In this document: piece by piece, positions 24,682 through 32,508 of the stretch
Layout: each line of letters opens with the position of its first letter
Position numbering within the stretch: the stretch's first letter is position 1
Assembly (NCBI GenBank): GCA_946886175.1
Contig: CAMPIA010000002.1
Coordinates: forward strand, 1 to 32,508
Length of the DNA: 32,508 nt
Origin: an uncultured Altererythrobacter sp.
GTDB lineage: Bacteria; Pseudomonadota; Alphaproteobacteria; Sphingomonadales; Sphingomonadaceae
Direction: 5' to 3'
The notes under the pieces: generated by a model
Seen by the model: only the letters and a program-made list of their open reading frames with translations
Told to the model about the DNA's origin: nothing
Databases searched by the model: none
Made by a program: the position numbers and the translations under genes

Positions 24682-26559
24682 TCAGCCGATAAACGCGAGA
24701 AGTTTGCCGAGCCAGCCCTGCGGCGCCGGAGTCGCCGCCCGAGTGGCTGCGGATGGCGGGCATTCCATGCAATAGGCCTGCATCCCGCGCACCGACAGCA
24801 GGCGTTCGACGTCGTTGGCGGCCTGCGCCAGCAGCCCCTGCTGGCGCAGCGCGACCATGGCGAAAATGTCTCCGCTGGGCGCACGGTCGCTTTCCCCGGC
24901 GACGATCTGGCGGATCAGCGAATCGTAAGGCTGCACCTCCTGGCCGAGATAGTCGACGTGCCAGTCGCCTTCTTCCAGTTCGGCCTGTTCGGCGGCCCAG
25001 GCGATAGCATCCGGAAGCCCGCCGTATTGATCGACGAGTCCGATCTGGCGCGCGGTGCCGCCGTCCCACACCCGGCCCTGGGCGATCGCATCGACTTGCG
25101 CCGCGGTCATGTTGCGCGATTCGCCGACCCGGGAGAGGAAGTCGCGATAGCCATCCTCGATCGAGGCTTGCAGGATCGCGTCGATCTCGGGCGTGAAGCC
25201 GCCGATCAGATCGGGCTGGCCCGACAGCGGGGTGGTGCGCACGCCGTCGGCGGTGACGCCCCATTCGGCGGCGGTTTGCTCGAACGTGGGGATGACCGCG
25301 AAGATGCCGATCGAGCCCGTGATCGTCTCGGGCTCGGCGAAGATGCGGTCGGCGGGGGTGGAGACCCAGTAGCCGCCGCTCGCCGCGACGTTGGCCATCG
25401 AGACGACGATCGGAATGTCCTTCGCCTTGTGGCGCAGGATACCGCGCCGGATTTCCTCCGACGCGAGCACCGAGCCGCCGGGCGAATCGACCCGCACCAC
25501 CAGGGCCGCGAGATCGTCGTCGAGTGCGTCGATCAGCAGGTCGCGGATCCGGTCGCCGCCCGCGGTCCCGGGGCCGGCGTCGCCGTCGACGATTGTGCCC
25601 GCGATCGTGACCACGCCGATCGCCTTACCCGGTTCCTCGGGCTCGATCTCGGCGAGCCACGGATCGAGCCCGGTATAGGCGTAGGTGCCCGGCGCATCGT
25701 CCCAGGTGTCCTCGCCCGCGATCTCGGCGACGCGTTCGCCGAACGCGATCTTTCCGCCGAGCCGGTCGACCAGCCCGGCGCTCTTGGCTGCGGTCGCGAG
25801 GTCGCCGTTGCTCGCGGCGACCCATTCGACGGGATTGCCGGTGATGCGGTCGAGCTGAAGCTGGGGGCGGGCTTTCTTCACGTTGGCCTGCCATTCCTCC
25901 CACAACGCGCCGTAGAGCGCCTGGTAGTTCTCGCGCGCCGCGGGGGACATGTCGGATCGGGAATAGGGCTCGACCGCCGACTTGTATTCGCCGACCTTGT
26001 AGATGTGCGCGTTGACCTTCAGATTCTCGAGCAACTGGCCGAAGTAGAGGTTCGAGCCGCCGGGCCCCGCGATCACCGCGCCGCCGAGCGGATCGACCCA
26101 GACCTCGCTCGCGTGGGCGGCGAGCATCATCGCATCGTCGCCGTAGGCCACCGCGTACGTGAGCACCGGCTTGTCCGCCGCCTTCGCGCGGTCGAGCGCC
26201 GCGCCGATGTCCTGCAGGTGGACCTGCCCGCCTCCGAGGAACGAGGTCAGGTCGAGCACGATCGCCTTGATCCGATCGTCGCCCGCCGCCTGGTCGATCG
26301 CGCGGACGAGATCGCGTGACTGGAATTCGGCGATCGGCTCCTGCCCGCTGAGCAGCACCGCGATCGGGTCGATCGGCGCCTGTTCCTCGACCACGACGCC
26401 GTCGAGCTCTAGCAGCAGCGCGCCTTCGCGCACTTGCGCCGGGCTCGGGCGGGCGGTGAGAATCGCGTAGAGCGCCATGAAGAACAGCAGCAGGAAGACG
26501 AGGCTCATCCCGTCCTTGATGCCCACCAGCAGCCGCCAAACCTTGCCCGCAAAACCCAT
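24682..26559 (-). CDS. sppA: Signal peptide peptidase SppA, 67K type
   Basis: Membrane-anchored serine protease that degrades cleaved signal peptides, with its active site in the periplasm. The 625-residue long-form product has one N-terminal transmembrane helix (about 18-35, MSLVFLLLFFMALYAIL) and two tandem S49 domains. The Lys/Ser dyad is visible: Lys193 in VGEYKSAVEP of the first half and Ser394 in ANVAASGGYW of the second. The start ATG 26559 is chosen because the hydrophobic anchor follows at the normal distance; a longer in-frame extension upstream has no matching sequence character. It is divergent from pyrB (132 bases) and followed by the tRNA-Val gene. Confidence 0.94.
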   Translation of the reverse strand: MGFAGKVWRLLVGIKDGMSLVFLLLFFMALYAILTARPSPAQVREGALLLELDGVVVEEQAPIDPIAVLLSGQEPIAEFQSRDLVRAIDQAAGDDRIKAIVLDLTSFLGGGQVHLQDIGAALDRAKAADKPVLTYAVAYGDDAMMLAAHASEVWVDPLGGAVIAGPGGSNLYFGQLLENLKVNAHIYKVGEYKSAVEPYSRSDMSPAARENYQALYGALWEEWQANVKKARPQLQLDRITGNPVEWVAASNGDLATAAKSAGLVDRLGGKIAFGERVAEIAGEDTWDDAPGTYAYTGLDPWLAEIEPEEPGKAIGVVTIAGTIVDGDAGPGTAGGDRIRDLLIDALDDDLAALVVRVDSPGGSVLASEEIRRGILRHKAKDIPIVVSMANVAASGGYWVSTPADRIFAEPETITGSIGIFAVIPTFEQTAAEWGVTADGVRTTPLSGQPDLIGGFTPEIDAILQASIEDGYRDFLSRVGESRNMTAAQVDAIAQGRVWDGGTARQIGLVDQYGGLPDAIAWAAEQAELEEGDWHVDYLGQEVQPYDSLIRQIVAGESDRAPSGDIFAMVALRQQGLLAQAANDVERLLSVRGMQAYCMECPPSAATRAATPAPQGWLGKLLAFIG

Positions 26560-26691
26560 CGCTCGGAAAACCCCGCAATTTTCGTGTCCTCGCCACCCTA
26601 GTGCGCGACGGCGCAAGGTTCTACCCGAAAGCGTGCCAGCGTCCGATAGGGCTCGACGAAGGGGGCTACTCTCCCTAAGGGCATCGCTTCG

Positions 26692-27723
26692 ATGGCATCG
26701 ACGGACACCCACGACACTCCGGGCCGCTTTCCGGCGGGCGCGCGCGCCTTTCCGCATCGCGACCTGACCGGTATCGCGCAGCTCGAGCGGCACGAGATCC
26801 TGTTCCTGCTGGCCGAGGCCGAGCAATGGGTCGAGTTCAACCGCCGGCCCGGGAAACATTGCGACGAGCTCGCCGGGCTCACGATCATCAATGCCTTTTT
26901 CGAGAACTCCACCCGCACGCTGCTCAGCTTCGAGATCGCGGGCAAGCGCCTCGGCGCGGACGTGATCAACATGCACGCCGCGCAGTCGAGCGTGAAGAAG
27001 GGCGAGACGCTGATCGACACCGCGATCACGCTCAATGCCATGCGCGCCGACGCGATCGTGATCCGCCATGGATCGAGCGGAGCGGTCGATCTGATCGCGA
27101 GCAAGGTCGATTGCCCGGTGCTCAACGCGGGCGACGGGCAGCACGAGCATCCGACCCAGGCGCTGCTCGACGCGCTCGCGCTGCGCCACGCGCTCGAGGA
27201 CCGGGGCGAGGGGAGCGAGGACTTCACCGGGCTGACGGTGACGATCTGCGGCGACATTCTGCACAGCCGCGTGGCACGCTCCAACATGCTCTGTCTCCAG
27301 GCGCTGGGCGCGAGCGTGCGGCTCTGCGCGCCCCCGGCGCTGATGCCCGTGGGCGTCGAGGCGATGGGCGCGCAGCCGTTTCACGATTTCGACGCCGCGC
27401 TGGAAGGGGCGGACGTGGCGATGATGCTGCGCCTCCAGAGCGAGCGGATGAGCGGCCAGTTCATCCCGTCCGCGCGCGAATATCATCACCTCTACGGCCT
27501 GACGCGCGAGCGGCTCGAGCGTTGCGCGCCAGACGCGCTGGTGATGCACCCTGGCCCGATGAACCGCGGGGTCGAGATCGACAGCGACGTTGCCGACATG
27601 CTCGACCGCTCGATCATCACCCGCCAGGTCGAGATGGGCGTCGCGGTCCGTATGGCCTGCCTCGACGTGCTGACGCGCAAGGCGCGGGCCGTGCCCGGCT
27701 GGAACGACGGACAATGGGTATGA
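26692..27723 (+). CDS. pyrB: Aspartate carbamoyltransferase, catalytic chain
   Basis: Cytosolic enzyme that joins carbamoyl phosphate and aspartate in the second step of pyrimidine synthesis. The 343-residue product has the carbamoyl-phosphate motif [25 protein letters not shown] and the C-terminal [12 protein letters not shown] of the aspartate domain. An N-terminal extension of about 20 residues precedes the usual HRDLTGI start. TAAGGGC stands about 10 bases upstream of ATG 26692. The stop overlaps the following dihydroorotase-like start (ATGA, 27720-27723), so both are made together; this arrangement is the class in which the catalytic chain forms a complex with a DHOase homologue. Confidence 0.95.
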   Translation: MASTDTHDTPGRFPAGARAFPHRDLTGIAQLERHEILFLLAEAEQWVEFNRRPGKHCDELAGLTIINAFFENSTRTLLSFEIAGKRLGADVINMHAAQSSVKKGETLIDTAITLNAMRADAIVIRHGSSGAVDLIASKVDCPVLNAGDGQHEHPTQALLDALALRHALEDRGEGSEDFTGLTVTICGDILHSRVARSNMLCLQALGASVRLCAPPALMPVGVEAMGAQPFHDFDAALEGADVAMMLRLQSERMSGQFIPSAREYHHLYGLTRERLERCAPDALVMHPGPMNRGVEIDSDVADMLDRSIITRQVEMGVAVRMACLDVLTRKARAVPGWNDGQWV

Positions 27724-28943
27724 AACAGGCGCGTCCGCTCACGATCACCGGCGGCAGGCTGGTCACGCCCGAGGGCGTTCGCGCGGGTGCGCTGCGGCTG
27801 GCCGAAGGGCGGATCGTCGCGCTCGACGCCGCACTCGAGGAGGGCGACGACACGATCGACGTGAAGGGCGCGCTGGTCGCCCCCGCACTGGTCGATTTCG
27901 GCGTGTTCGCGATCGACAAGCCGGCGTTTCACTATGGCGGGATCGCACGCGCGGCGCTGATGCCCGACCAGGCCCCGCCGCTCGACCTGCCGAGCCGGAT
28001 TTCGTACATCGCCAAGAGCGGCAAGCCCGACTTCTGGGTCCACCCGCTCGCCGCCGCAACCCGCGGGCTCGAGGGGCGCGACCTGGCCGAGATCGCGTTG
28101 ATGAAGGACGCGGGCGCGCGGGGCGTGGCCACCGGGCGGCGCTGGATCGCCGACTCGGGGGTCATGCTGCGGCTGCTGCAATACGCCGCGATGCTCGACC
28201 TGGTGGTCGTCGCGCACGCCGAGGACGCCGCACTGACCGGTTCGGCGGCGGTGACCGCGGGCGAAATCGCGACCCGGCTCGGGCTGCCGAGCGCGCCGGC
28301 CGGGGCCGAAGCGCTCGCGGTGGCGCGCGACCTCGCTTTGGCCGAGATGACCGGCGCGCGGCTCCATTTCCGGCAGGTCACCACTCGCGCTGCGCTCGAC
28401 CTCGTGCGCGCGGCCAAGGCGCGCGGAGTGGCGGCGACCGCGGGTGTGACTCCGGCGCATTTCATGCTCTCCGATCTCGCGACCGCCGATTTCCGCACTT
28501 TCGCGCGGCTTTCGCCGCCGCTGCGCTGCGAAAGCGACCGGCAGGCGGTGATCGAGGCGATCGCGGACGGCACGATCGACGTGATCGCAAGCGGCCACGA
28601 TCCGCGCGGCCCGGAGGACAAGCGTCTGCCCTTCGCCGACGCCGAGCCGGGCATGGCCGGAGCCGAGACCCTGCTCGCGATGACGCTGACGCTGGTGCGC
28701 GACGGCGCGATCGATCTGGCGCGCGCCTTCGACCTGCTCGCCGGCGCGCCCGCCCGGTTGCTCGGCGTTGAGGCGGGCGTGCTGCGCGAAGGCTGGGAGG
28801 CCGATGTCGTGCTGGTCGATCCCGAAAAGCCGTGGATCGTCGACGGCCGCAAGATGGAGGCCACCGCGGGCAACACCCCGTTCGACGGCCAGCCGACACA
28901 GGGCCGCGTGCTGGCGCTGCTCAAGGGCGGCGTAGCGGTCTAG
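27720..28943 (+). CDS. Non-catalytic dihydroorotase homologue (PyrX type)
   Basis: The 407-residue protein follows the dihydroorotase/amidohydrolase fold (small beta domain [12 protein letters not shown], barrel, and C-terminal [15 protein letters not shown]) but has lost the metal site. The family motif DxHxH is D59-F-G61-V-F63, with both metal-binding histidines replaced; DHAPH is G292-H-D-P-R296, losing the catalytic Asp. His166 of HAED remains. It is therefore unlikely to hydrolyse dihydroorotate. Known PyrX proteins (Pseudomonas) are needed for the assembly of aspartate carbamoyltransferase, and the ATGA coupling to pyrB fits that role. The start may also be ATG 27714. A working dihydroorotase must be encoded elsewhere. 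Confidence 0.85.
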   Translation: MKQARPLTITGGRLVTPEGVRAGALRLAEGRIVALDAALEEGDDTIDVKGALVAPALVDFGVFAIDKPAFHYGGIARAALMPDQAPPLDLPSRISYIAKSGKPDFWVHPLAAATRGLEGRDLAEIALMKDAGARGVATGRRWIADSGVMLRLLQYAAMLDLVVVAHAEDAALTGSAAVTAGEIATRLGLPSAPAGAEALAVARDLALAEMTGARLHFRQVTTRAALDLVRAAKARGVAATAGVTPAHFMLSDLATADFRTFARLSPPLRCESDRQAVIEAIADGTIDVIASGHDPRGPEDKRLPFADAEPGMAGAETLLAMTLTLVRDGAIDLARAFDLLAGAPARLLGVEAGVLREGWEADVVLVDPEKPWIVDGRKMEATAGNTPFDGQPTQGRVLALLKGGVAV

Positions 28944-28960
28944 GGTCTGGACCCCAGGCA

Positions 28961-28992
28961 AACAAAAAACCCCTCCCGTGAAGGGGAGGGGC
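28961..28992 (-). terminator. Intrinsic terminator of the ParA-RHH-SPOR operon
   Basis: Stem CCCCTCCC (28970-28977) / GGGAGGGG (28984-28991) with loop GTGAAG, preceded on the plus strand by AACAAAAAA. Read on the minus strand this is a GC-rich hairpin followed by TTTTTTGTT, a classical intrinsic terminator 34 bases after the stop of the TPR-SPOR gene. It lacks a T-run for plus-strand genes, so pyrB-pyrX transcription may run into it or stop elsewhere. Confidence 0.85.
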
Positions 28993-29025
28993 TTAGTCCA
29001 CTCGCAAAGGAGAGAGCGAGAAGGT

Positions 29026-30435
29026 TCAGCGGCGCGCCATGCGCACACCCCTGTCGACCGCGCCCGGCAACGGGCGGCCTTGGGCCCAGGCGATGCAGCC
29101 TTCGCCGCCAGCCTTGACGGTCGAGCACATCGAGAGCGCGTCGGCCGACTGGAAACCACCGGCGGAGACGCGGTAGTAGGTCTTGCCACGCACCCGTGCC
29201 TCGGTGATGACCATGCGATAGCGATCGAGGTTGTCGTAGCGTTCGGCGTAGATGCCCCAGGCGCGCCGCGCACCTTCGCGGCTCAGGAACGAACCGAGCT
29301 GGATCAGGTGGCTACCGTCTGCGCGAACCGGCGCAGGCCCCGTCGCGCGCTTTGCGGCAACCTGCGTCACCCCCTTCGAACTGCGCCGCGGTTCGACCTC
29401 GGCGCCGTAGCGCGCAGGCATTTTCTGCACGACGGGCTGGGAAATGAATGCGACCATGCTCTCGGTGATCTGCGCGGGGCTGGCGCCTGCCGGCGCGGGC
29501 GCGGCGAAGGCGGCCTGGACCGTCGCGGGGGCTGCGACCGGGGGTTGGACGATCGCGACGTGCGGCGTCGGATCCACCGGCGCGAGTTCGCCGGCGGGCG
29601 CGGGCGCAGCCGCGGCGAGCTGCTGCTCCGGTGCGGGATACGCGAGCGCGGCGGCTTCGGCGGCGAGCTGTTCCGAGCTTGGATTGTTCACCAGCGCCAG
29701 CGCAACCGGCTGACCGGGGTCGCTGACCAGCGGCGCGCCGAGCAGCGTGGCGACGCGCGCCTGATACATCTCGGGTTGGACCGAACGGGCCCATTCGCCG
29801 ATCCGCTGGTTGATCTGATCGGGCGGAACGTCTTCGGCGGCCATCAGCCGCGCCGCGCGCCAATCCCCGCTGAGCGCGTAGGCATAGGCGAGGTTCTGGC
29901 GCACCTTCGATGTGTTCTGGCCGGCGCGCAGCGCGTTGGCGAGCACTTGTGCGCCCCGCTCGGGCTGGCCCGCGAGCGCGAGCGCGAGGCCGAGATCGGC
30001 CGGATCGAGCGCGTCGCGCCAGTCGTCGAGCACGGCGGCGGCCTTGGCATATCTGCCGACCGCGGTTTCGGCGAGCGCGAGGCTCAGCGCGTTGCGCGGC
30101 GAATTGCCGCCGAGCGACATGGCGTCCTGAAAGCTGGTCGCGGCGGACTCGAAGCGTCCCGCCTCCATATATGCCGCGCCCAGCACCGCGCGGAACTGTG
30201 CGTTGCGGGGCTGCGCGAGAACCGCGGCCTCGGCATGTTCGACCGCTTCACCGCTGTCGCCGCGTTCGAGCGCGACTTGCGCCTTGCTTGCGGAAATCCC
30301 GGCGGGCGGCGCGGCATTGGTCGTGCATCCGGTCAATGCCGCCGTCGCGAGCGCCGTGGTCAGCGCCAGCGCGGCAAGCCGTTGGGGTTTGGGCCGGTTG
30401 GTCTTGCCCCGGTTGCTTTGGGCAGTGCGGGTCAT
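29026..30435 (-). CDS. TPR and SPOR domain lipoprotein
   Basis: The 469-residue protein begins with a lipoprotein signal peptide (hydrophobic 19-34, lipobox LTGC with Cys37). A TPR-like helical repeat region follows (about 46-230, AEAAVLAQPRNAQFRAVLGAAYMEAGRFESA). A Pro/Ala-rich linker (about 265-340) leads to a C-terminal SPOR domain (about 382-458, SHLIQLGSFLSREGARRAW). SPOR domains bind denuded peptidoglycan at the division site, so this protein is likely anchored in the outer membrane and localises to septal or polar wall. ATG 30435 is preferred to 30441 since GGGGA lies at proper distance. It is the third gene of an operon after the ParA-like and RHH genes, 17 bases behind the latter, and ends in an intrinsic terminator. 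Confidence 0.88.
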   Translation of the reverse strand: MTRTAQSNRGKTNRPKPQRLAALALTTALATAALTGCTTNAAPPAGISASKAQVALERGDSGEAVEHAEAAVLAQPRNAQFRAVLGAAYMEAGRFESAATSFQDAMSLGGNSPRNALSLALAETAVGRYAKAAAVLDDWRDALDPADLGLALALAGQPERGAQVLANALRAGQNTSKVRQNLAYAYALSGDWRAARLMAAEDVPPDQINQRIGEWARSVQPEMYQARVATLLGAPLVSDPGQPVALALVNNPSSEQLAAEAAALAYPAPEQQLAAAAPAPAGELAPVDPTPHVAIVQPPVAAPATVQAAFAAPAPAGASPAQITESMVAFISQPVVQKMPARYGAEVEPRRSSKGVTQVAAKRATGPAPVRADGSHLIQLGSFLSREGARRAWGIYAERYDNLDRYRMVITEARVRGKTYYRVSAGGFQSADALSMCSTVKAGGEGCIAWAQGRPLPGAVDRGVRMARR

Positions 30436-30452
30436 GGTCATTTCCCCTGGTT

Positions 30453-31001
30453 TCAGTGCCGCTCGACCTGCGCGGCGAGCTTGTCGATATCGGGCATGGC
30501 GCCCAACAGCGCGTCGAGCGCTTCGGTCACGATCTGCTGCGCGCTGCGATTGCGGATCGTGCATGCGAGCCGCAGCTTGAGATGGCGGTCGGGATCGAGC
30601 CGCAGTGTGAAGGCGGCGCGCTTGCCGCGCTTGCCGGGCGGGCTCGTGGCCTCCACGTCCGTCCGAACGGCGGACAGACGCTCGGTCAGCACCGCCTGCT
30701 GCTTGCGGACCGGCGGCTCGGCCGGTGCGACCGCTTCGAGCTGGTCCTTGGCCTCGTGGTCGATTTCGCGCGCTTCGGCGGCGGTTTCGGCATTGGCGGG
30801 CGAGGGAGTGAGCTGGAGCACTTCGGCTTCGCGCACGGGCTCGTCGTCGGAGCCCATGTCGTTCCAGCCGAGATCCTCGATATTGGCCGGCAGGGGGCCG
30901 TGGCCGGAGATCAAACCGGACTGCGGCCGCATGGCGGGCTTAGCGCCGCCCTTGCGGGCGAGCAGAGTGGAACTCAGCGAGGCGAAATTGGCGTCGGTCA
31001 T
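30453..31001 (-). CDS. Ribbon-helix-helix protein with disordered N-terminal half
   Basis: The 182-residue protein has no named family I can state. A short linear motif stands near the N-terminus (FASLSSTLLARKGGAKPAMRP, about 6-26), followed by a long acidic, low-complexity region (about 45-120). The C-terminal part (127-166) fits a ribbon-helix-helix fold: a strand KRAAFTLRLD, helix PDRHLKLRLACTIR and second helix RSAQQIVTEALDALL. Such domains dimerise and often bind DNA. In this setting it may be the partner of the ParA-like ATPase, as ParG/MipZ-type partners are. It lies 21 bases after the ParA-like stop and 17 bases before the SPOR gene; GCGGGGAT precedes its ATG. Confidence 0.8.
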   Translation of the reverse strand: MTDANFASLSSTLLARKGGAKPAMRPQSGLISGHGPLPANIEDLGWNDMGSDDEPVREAEVLQLTPSPANAETAAEAREIDHEAKDQLEAVAPAEPPVRKQQAVLTERLSAVRTDVEATSPPGKRGKRAAFTLRLDPDRHLKLRLACTIRNRSAQQIVTEALDALLGAMPDIDKLAAQVERH

Positions 31002-31022
31002 TGGTGCGATCCCCGCAGATCC

Positions 31023-31739
31023 TTACTGCGCTACCCGGCGGCCGAACCCGCCGGCGGGGCGATGCGCCCCGGCAGCCGGCGAAATCGCGTGCGGGACGGC
31101 AAAGACCGTGCGGCGGAAATTCTTCTCGAGCCGGTCGGCGACATAGGTCCAGAGCGCGACCACTTCGGCGGCGCTGCGGCTGCCGGGGTCGACTTCCATC
31201 ACCGTGCGCCCGTCGATCATCGAAGCGGCGTAGTCGGTACGGTGGTGAAGCGTGATCGGCGCGACGGTGCCGTGCTGACTCAGCGCGACCGCGGCTTCGG
31301 AAGTGATCTTGGCCTTGGGCGTCGCGGCGTTGACCACGAACACCAGGGGCTTGCCGGCGCGCTCGCACAGGTCGACCGTGGCGCCGACCGCGCGCAGGTC
31401 GTGCGGGCTCGGCCGCGTCGGGACGACGATCAGCTCGGCGACGCCGATGACCGACTGGATGGCCATGGTGATCGCGGGCGGAGTGTCGATGACGGCCAGC
31501 TTGAAACCCTGCTGACGCAGGATCTGAAGATCGCTCGCGAGCCGGGCGACGGTCGTCTGCGCGAAGGCCGGATATTCCGCCTCGCGCTCGTTCCACCAGT
31601 CGGCGAGCGAACCCTGCGGGTCGATGTCGATCAGCACCACCGGACCGGCTCCGGCGCGCTGCGCCTGAACCGCCAGATGGCCCGAAAGCGTGGTCTTTCC
31701 GGACCCGCCCTTCTGCGAAGCCAATGCCAAAACGCGCAA
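31023..31739 (-). CDS. ParA-like ATPase
   Basis: The 238-residue protein is a deviant Walker-A ATPase: KGGSGKTT (10-17), LIDIDPQGS with Asp38/Asp40, and VIDTPP with Asp85. It is not the chromosomal ParA, which is longer and sits beside parB and gidB; here no parB is present. The start is TTG 31739: it gives the family N-terminus (M)RVLALASQKGG, and GGGGGA lies 6 bases upstream. There is no ATG near. The operon continues with an RHH protein and a TPR-SPOR lipoprotein, so the ATPase may position an envelope structure or division-site complex rather than DNA. Close homologues with this gene order are found in sphingomonads (from memory). Confidence 0.9.
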   Translation of the reverse strand: MRVLALASQKGGSGKTTLSGHLAVQAQRAGAGPVVLIDIDPQGSLADWWNEREAEYPAFAQTTVARLASDLQILRQQGFKLAVIDTPPAITMAIQSVIGVAELIVVPTRPSPHDLRAVGATVDLCERAGKPLVFVVNAATPKAKITSEAAVALSQHGTVAPITLHHRTDYAASMIDGRTVMEVDPGSRSAAEVVALWTYVADRLEKNFRRTVFAVPHAISPAAGAHRPAGGFGRRVAQ

Positions 31740-31813
31740 GGACAATCCCCCTGGTTTTCCGGCCGGAGACACGACCTTTCCGACCCTTCGCCCAGCGGGA
31801 TCGCAGATCACCC

Positions 31814-31828
31814 TAAATTTTGGGTTAA
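31814..31828. promoter_or_regulatory. Possible CtrA binding site
   Basis: TAAA-N7-TTAA (31814-31828) differs by one base from the CtrA consensus TTAA-N7-TTAA. It lies in the 226-base control region between the ParA-like gene and the divergent Sel1-repeat gene, the only AT-rich stretch there. CtrA is the cell-cycle regulator of many alphaproteobacteria; one near-match is weak evidence. Confidence 0.35.
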
Positions 31829-31965
31829 TGGGAAAGCCGTTGTGCACGCCCTGCCGATCGCGTTCACGCGGGGCGCTGTTCCGAAATAATGCAGCCGTCA
31901 TAAAGGCTTTGCCAGGATGCGCGTCGGACGGCAGCGCCTCGCCGAACGGAGTCCCGGGACGCGAC

Positions 31966-32508
31966 ATGCTGCAATCGTGGAACAAGCCGGCAGTCGGCGC
32001 TCTTGCGCTTGCGGCCCTTGTCGCGGCCGCCTTCGCGGTGCAGCCGCTGCACGCCGATGTTGAGACGAGCGCCGACGCTGTAAGCCGCGGAGACGACGCG
32101 GCCGCCCTGCGCGAGTGGGAGGAGGCCGCCGCGCAGGGTGATCCCGAGGCGCTGTTCCATCTCGCTCAGGCCTATCGGTTCGGGCGCGGCGTGCCCGCCG
32201 ACATCGCGCGGGCCGAGGCGCTCTGCGCGCGCGCCGCCGCCCTGGGGCACACGCAGGCCGCCGACACCTACGGGCTGCTGCTGTTCGAGCGCGGCCGGCG
32301 CGACGCAGCGATTCCCTATCTGCAGGGCGCCGCCCATCGCGGGGACCCGCGCGCGCAGTACCTGCTCGGCATCGCGCACTTCAACGGCGACTTCGTCGAG
32401 CCGGACTGGCCGCGCGCCTATGCGCTGATGACGCTTGCCGATGCCGCCGGGCTGCCGCAGGCGGCCACTGCCCTGGCGGAGATGGACCGTTCCGTGCCGC
32501 CGGCCCAG
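31966..32508 (+). CDS. Sel1-repeat protein, 3' end beyond the window
   Basis: An open frame from ATG 31966 runs to the window edge without a stop (181 codons seen). It starts with a signal-anchor (about 11-30, VGALALAALVAAAFAVQPLHA) and continues with Sel1/TPR-like repeats, such as AAQGDPEALFHLAQAYRFGRGVPADIARAEALCARAAALGH and AAHRGDPRAQYLLGIAHFNG. The repeats mediate protein contacts. In related sphingomonads, a protein with this start ends in a SPOR domain (from memory), but that part is outside the window. It is divergent from the ParA-like operon, so the two sides may be coregulated. Only a GGGAC stretch precedes the ATG. Confidence 0.85.
   Translation, partial: MLQSWNKPAVGALALAALVAAAFAVQPLHADVETSADAVSRGDDAAALREWEEAAAQGDPEALFHLAQAYRFGRGVPADIARAEALCARAAALGHTQAADTYGLLLFERGRRDAAIPYLQGAAHRGDPRAQYLLGIAHFNGDFVEPDWPRAYALMTLADAAGLPQAATALAEMDRSVPPAQ

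Noticed and set aside
26560..27714. Open minus-strand extension before sppA
   Set aside because: It lies antisense to pyrB, with Arg/His/Ala-rich shadow composition; the membrane anchor of SppA begins after ATG 26559.
1..32508. CRISPR array, insertion sequence or prophage genes
   Set aside because: No regularly spaced direct repeats, transposase, integrase or phage structural motifs were seen in any frame.

Overview
The window comes from a high-GC alphaproteobacterium, most likely a member of Sphingomonadales (Sphingomonadaceae or Erythrobacteraceae). This rests on the gene content: two TonB-dependent receptors, one paired with a TetR regulator and a PAPS-type sulfotransferase; a ParA / ribbon-helix-helix / TPR-SPOR operon; a pyrB followed by a non-catalytic dihydroorotase homologue; and short palindromic intergenic repeats. 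All assignments were made by reading translated sequence and motifs; no database search was run. No stretch longer than about 230 bases lacks a gene.

Layout. (1) 1-4177: the 3' end of a LacI-family regulator, a palindromic repeat cluster, then on the minus strand glucokinase (glk) translationally coupled to a divergent phosphoenolpyruvate carboxylase-like gene. (2) 4338-6173: a transglutaminase-like protein and a YjbQ-family protein on the minus strand, with an AlkB-like dioxygenase diverging from yjbQ only 18 bases away. (3) 6170-9764: an iron-uptake operon on the minus strand (Fur box, PepSY-TM protein, small membrane protein, TonB-dependent siderophore receptor). (4) 9946-15815: rimO, a DUF1761-type membrane protein, then the minus-strand chain serS, surE, a NlpD-like LysM/M23 protein and a K+-channel/TrkA-N protein, the last three joined by ATGA overlaps. 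(5) 15948-20430: sulfotransferase, large TonB-dependent receptor and TetR regulator, with a well-placed operator in the receptor promoter. (6) 20633-24567: a small unrecognised protein, a family-4 glycosyltransferase and a glycogen-debranching-like hydrolase, of visibly lower GC, ending at a tRNA-Val(CAC) gene. (7) 24682-28943: sppA, divergent from pyrB and a pseudo-dihydroorotase. (8) 28961-32508: a minus-strand operon for a ParA-like ATPase, a ribbon-helix-helix protein and a TPR-SPOR lipoprotein closed by an intrinsic terminator, divergent from a Sel1-repeat protein cut by the window edge.

How the parts work together. Glk feeds glucose into central metabolism, and the LacI regulator and PEPC-like gene beside it suggest a carbon-flux locus. 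The PepSY protein and siderophore receptor would bring in and reduce ferric-siderophore under Fur. The TetR operator lies between the -35 and -10 of the second receptor, which suggests direct repression lifted by an unknown ligand. The glycosyltransferase and debranching-like enzyme form a two-gene carbohydrate unit. The ParA/RHH/SPOR operon, with a possible CtrA site in its divergent control region, looks like an envelope or cell-pole positioning system that is little described; it is the most interesting locus here together with the degenerate PEPC-like and dihydroorotase-like proteins.
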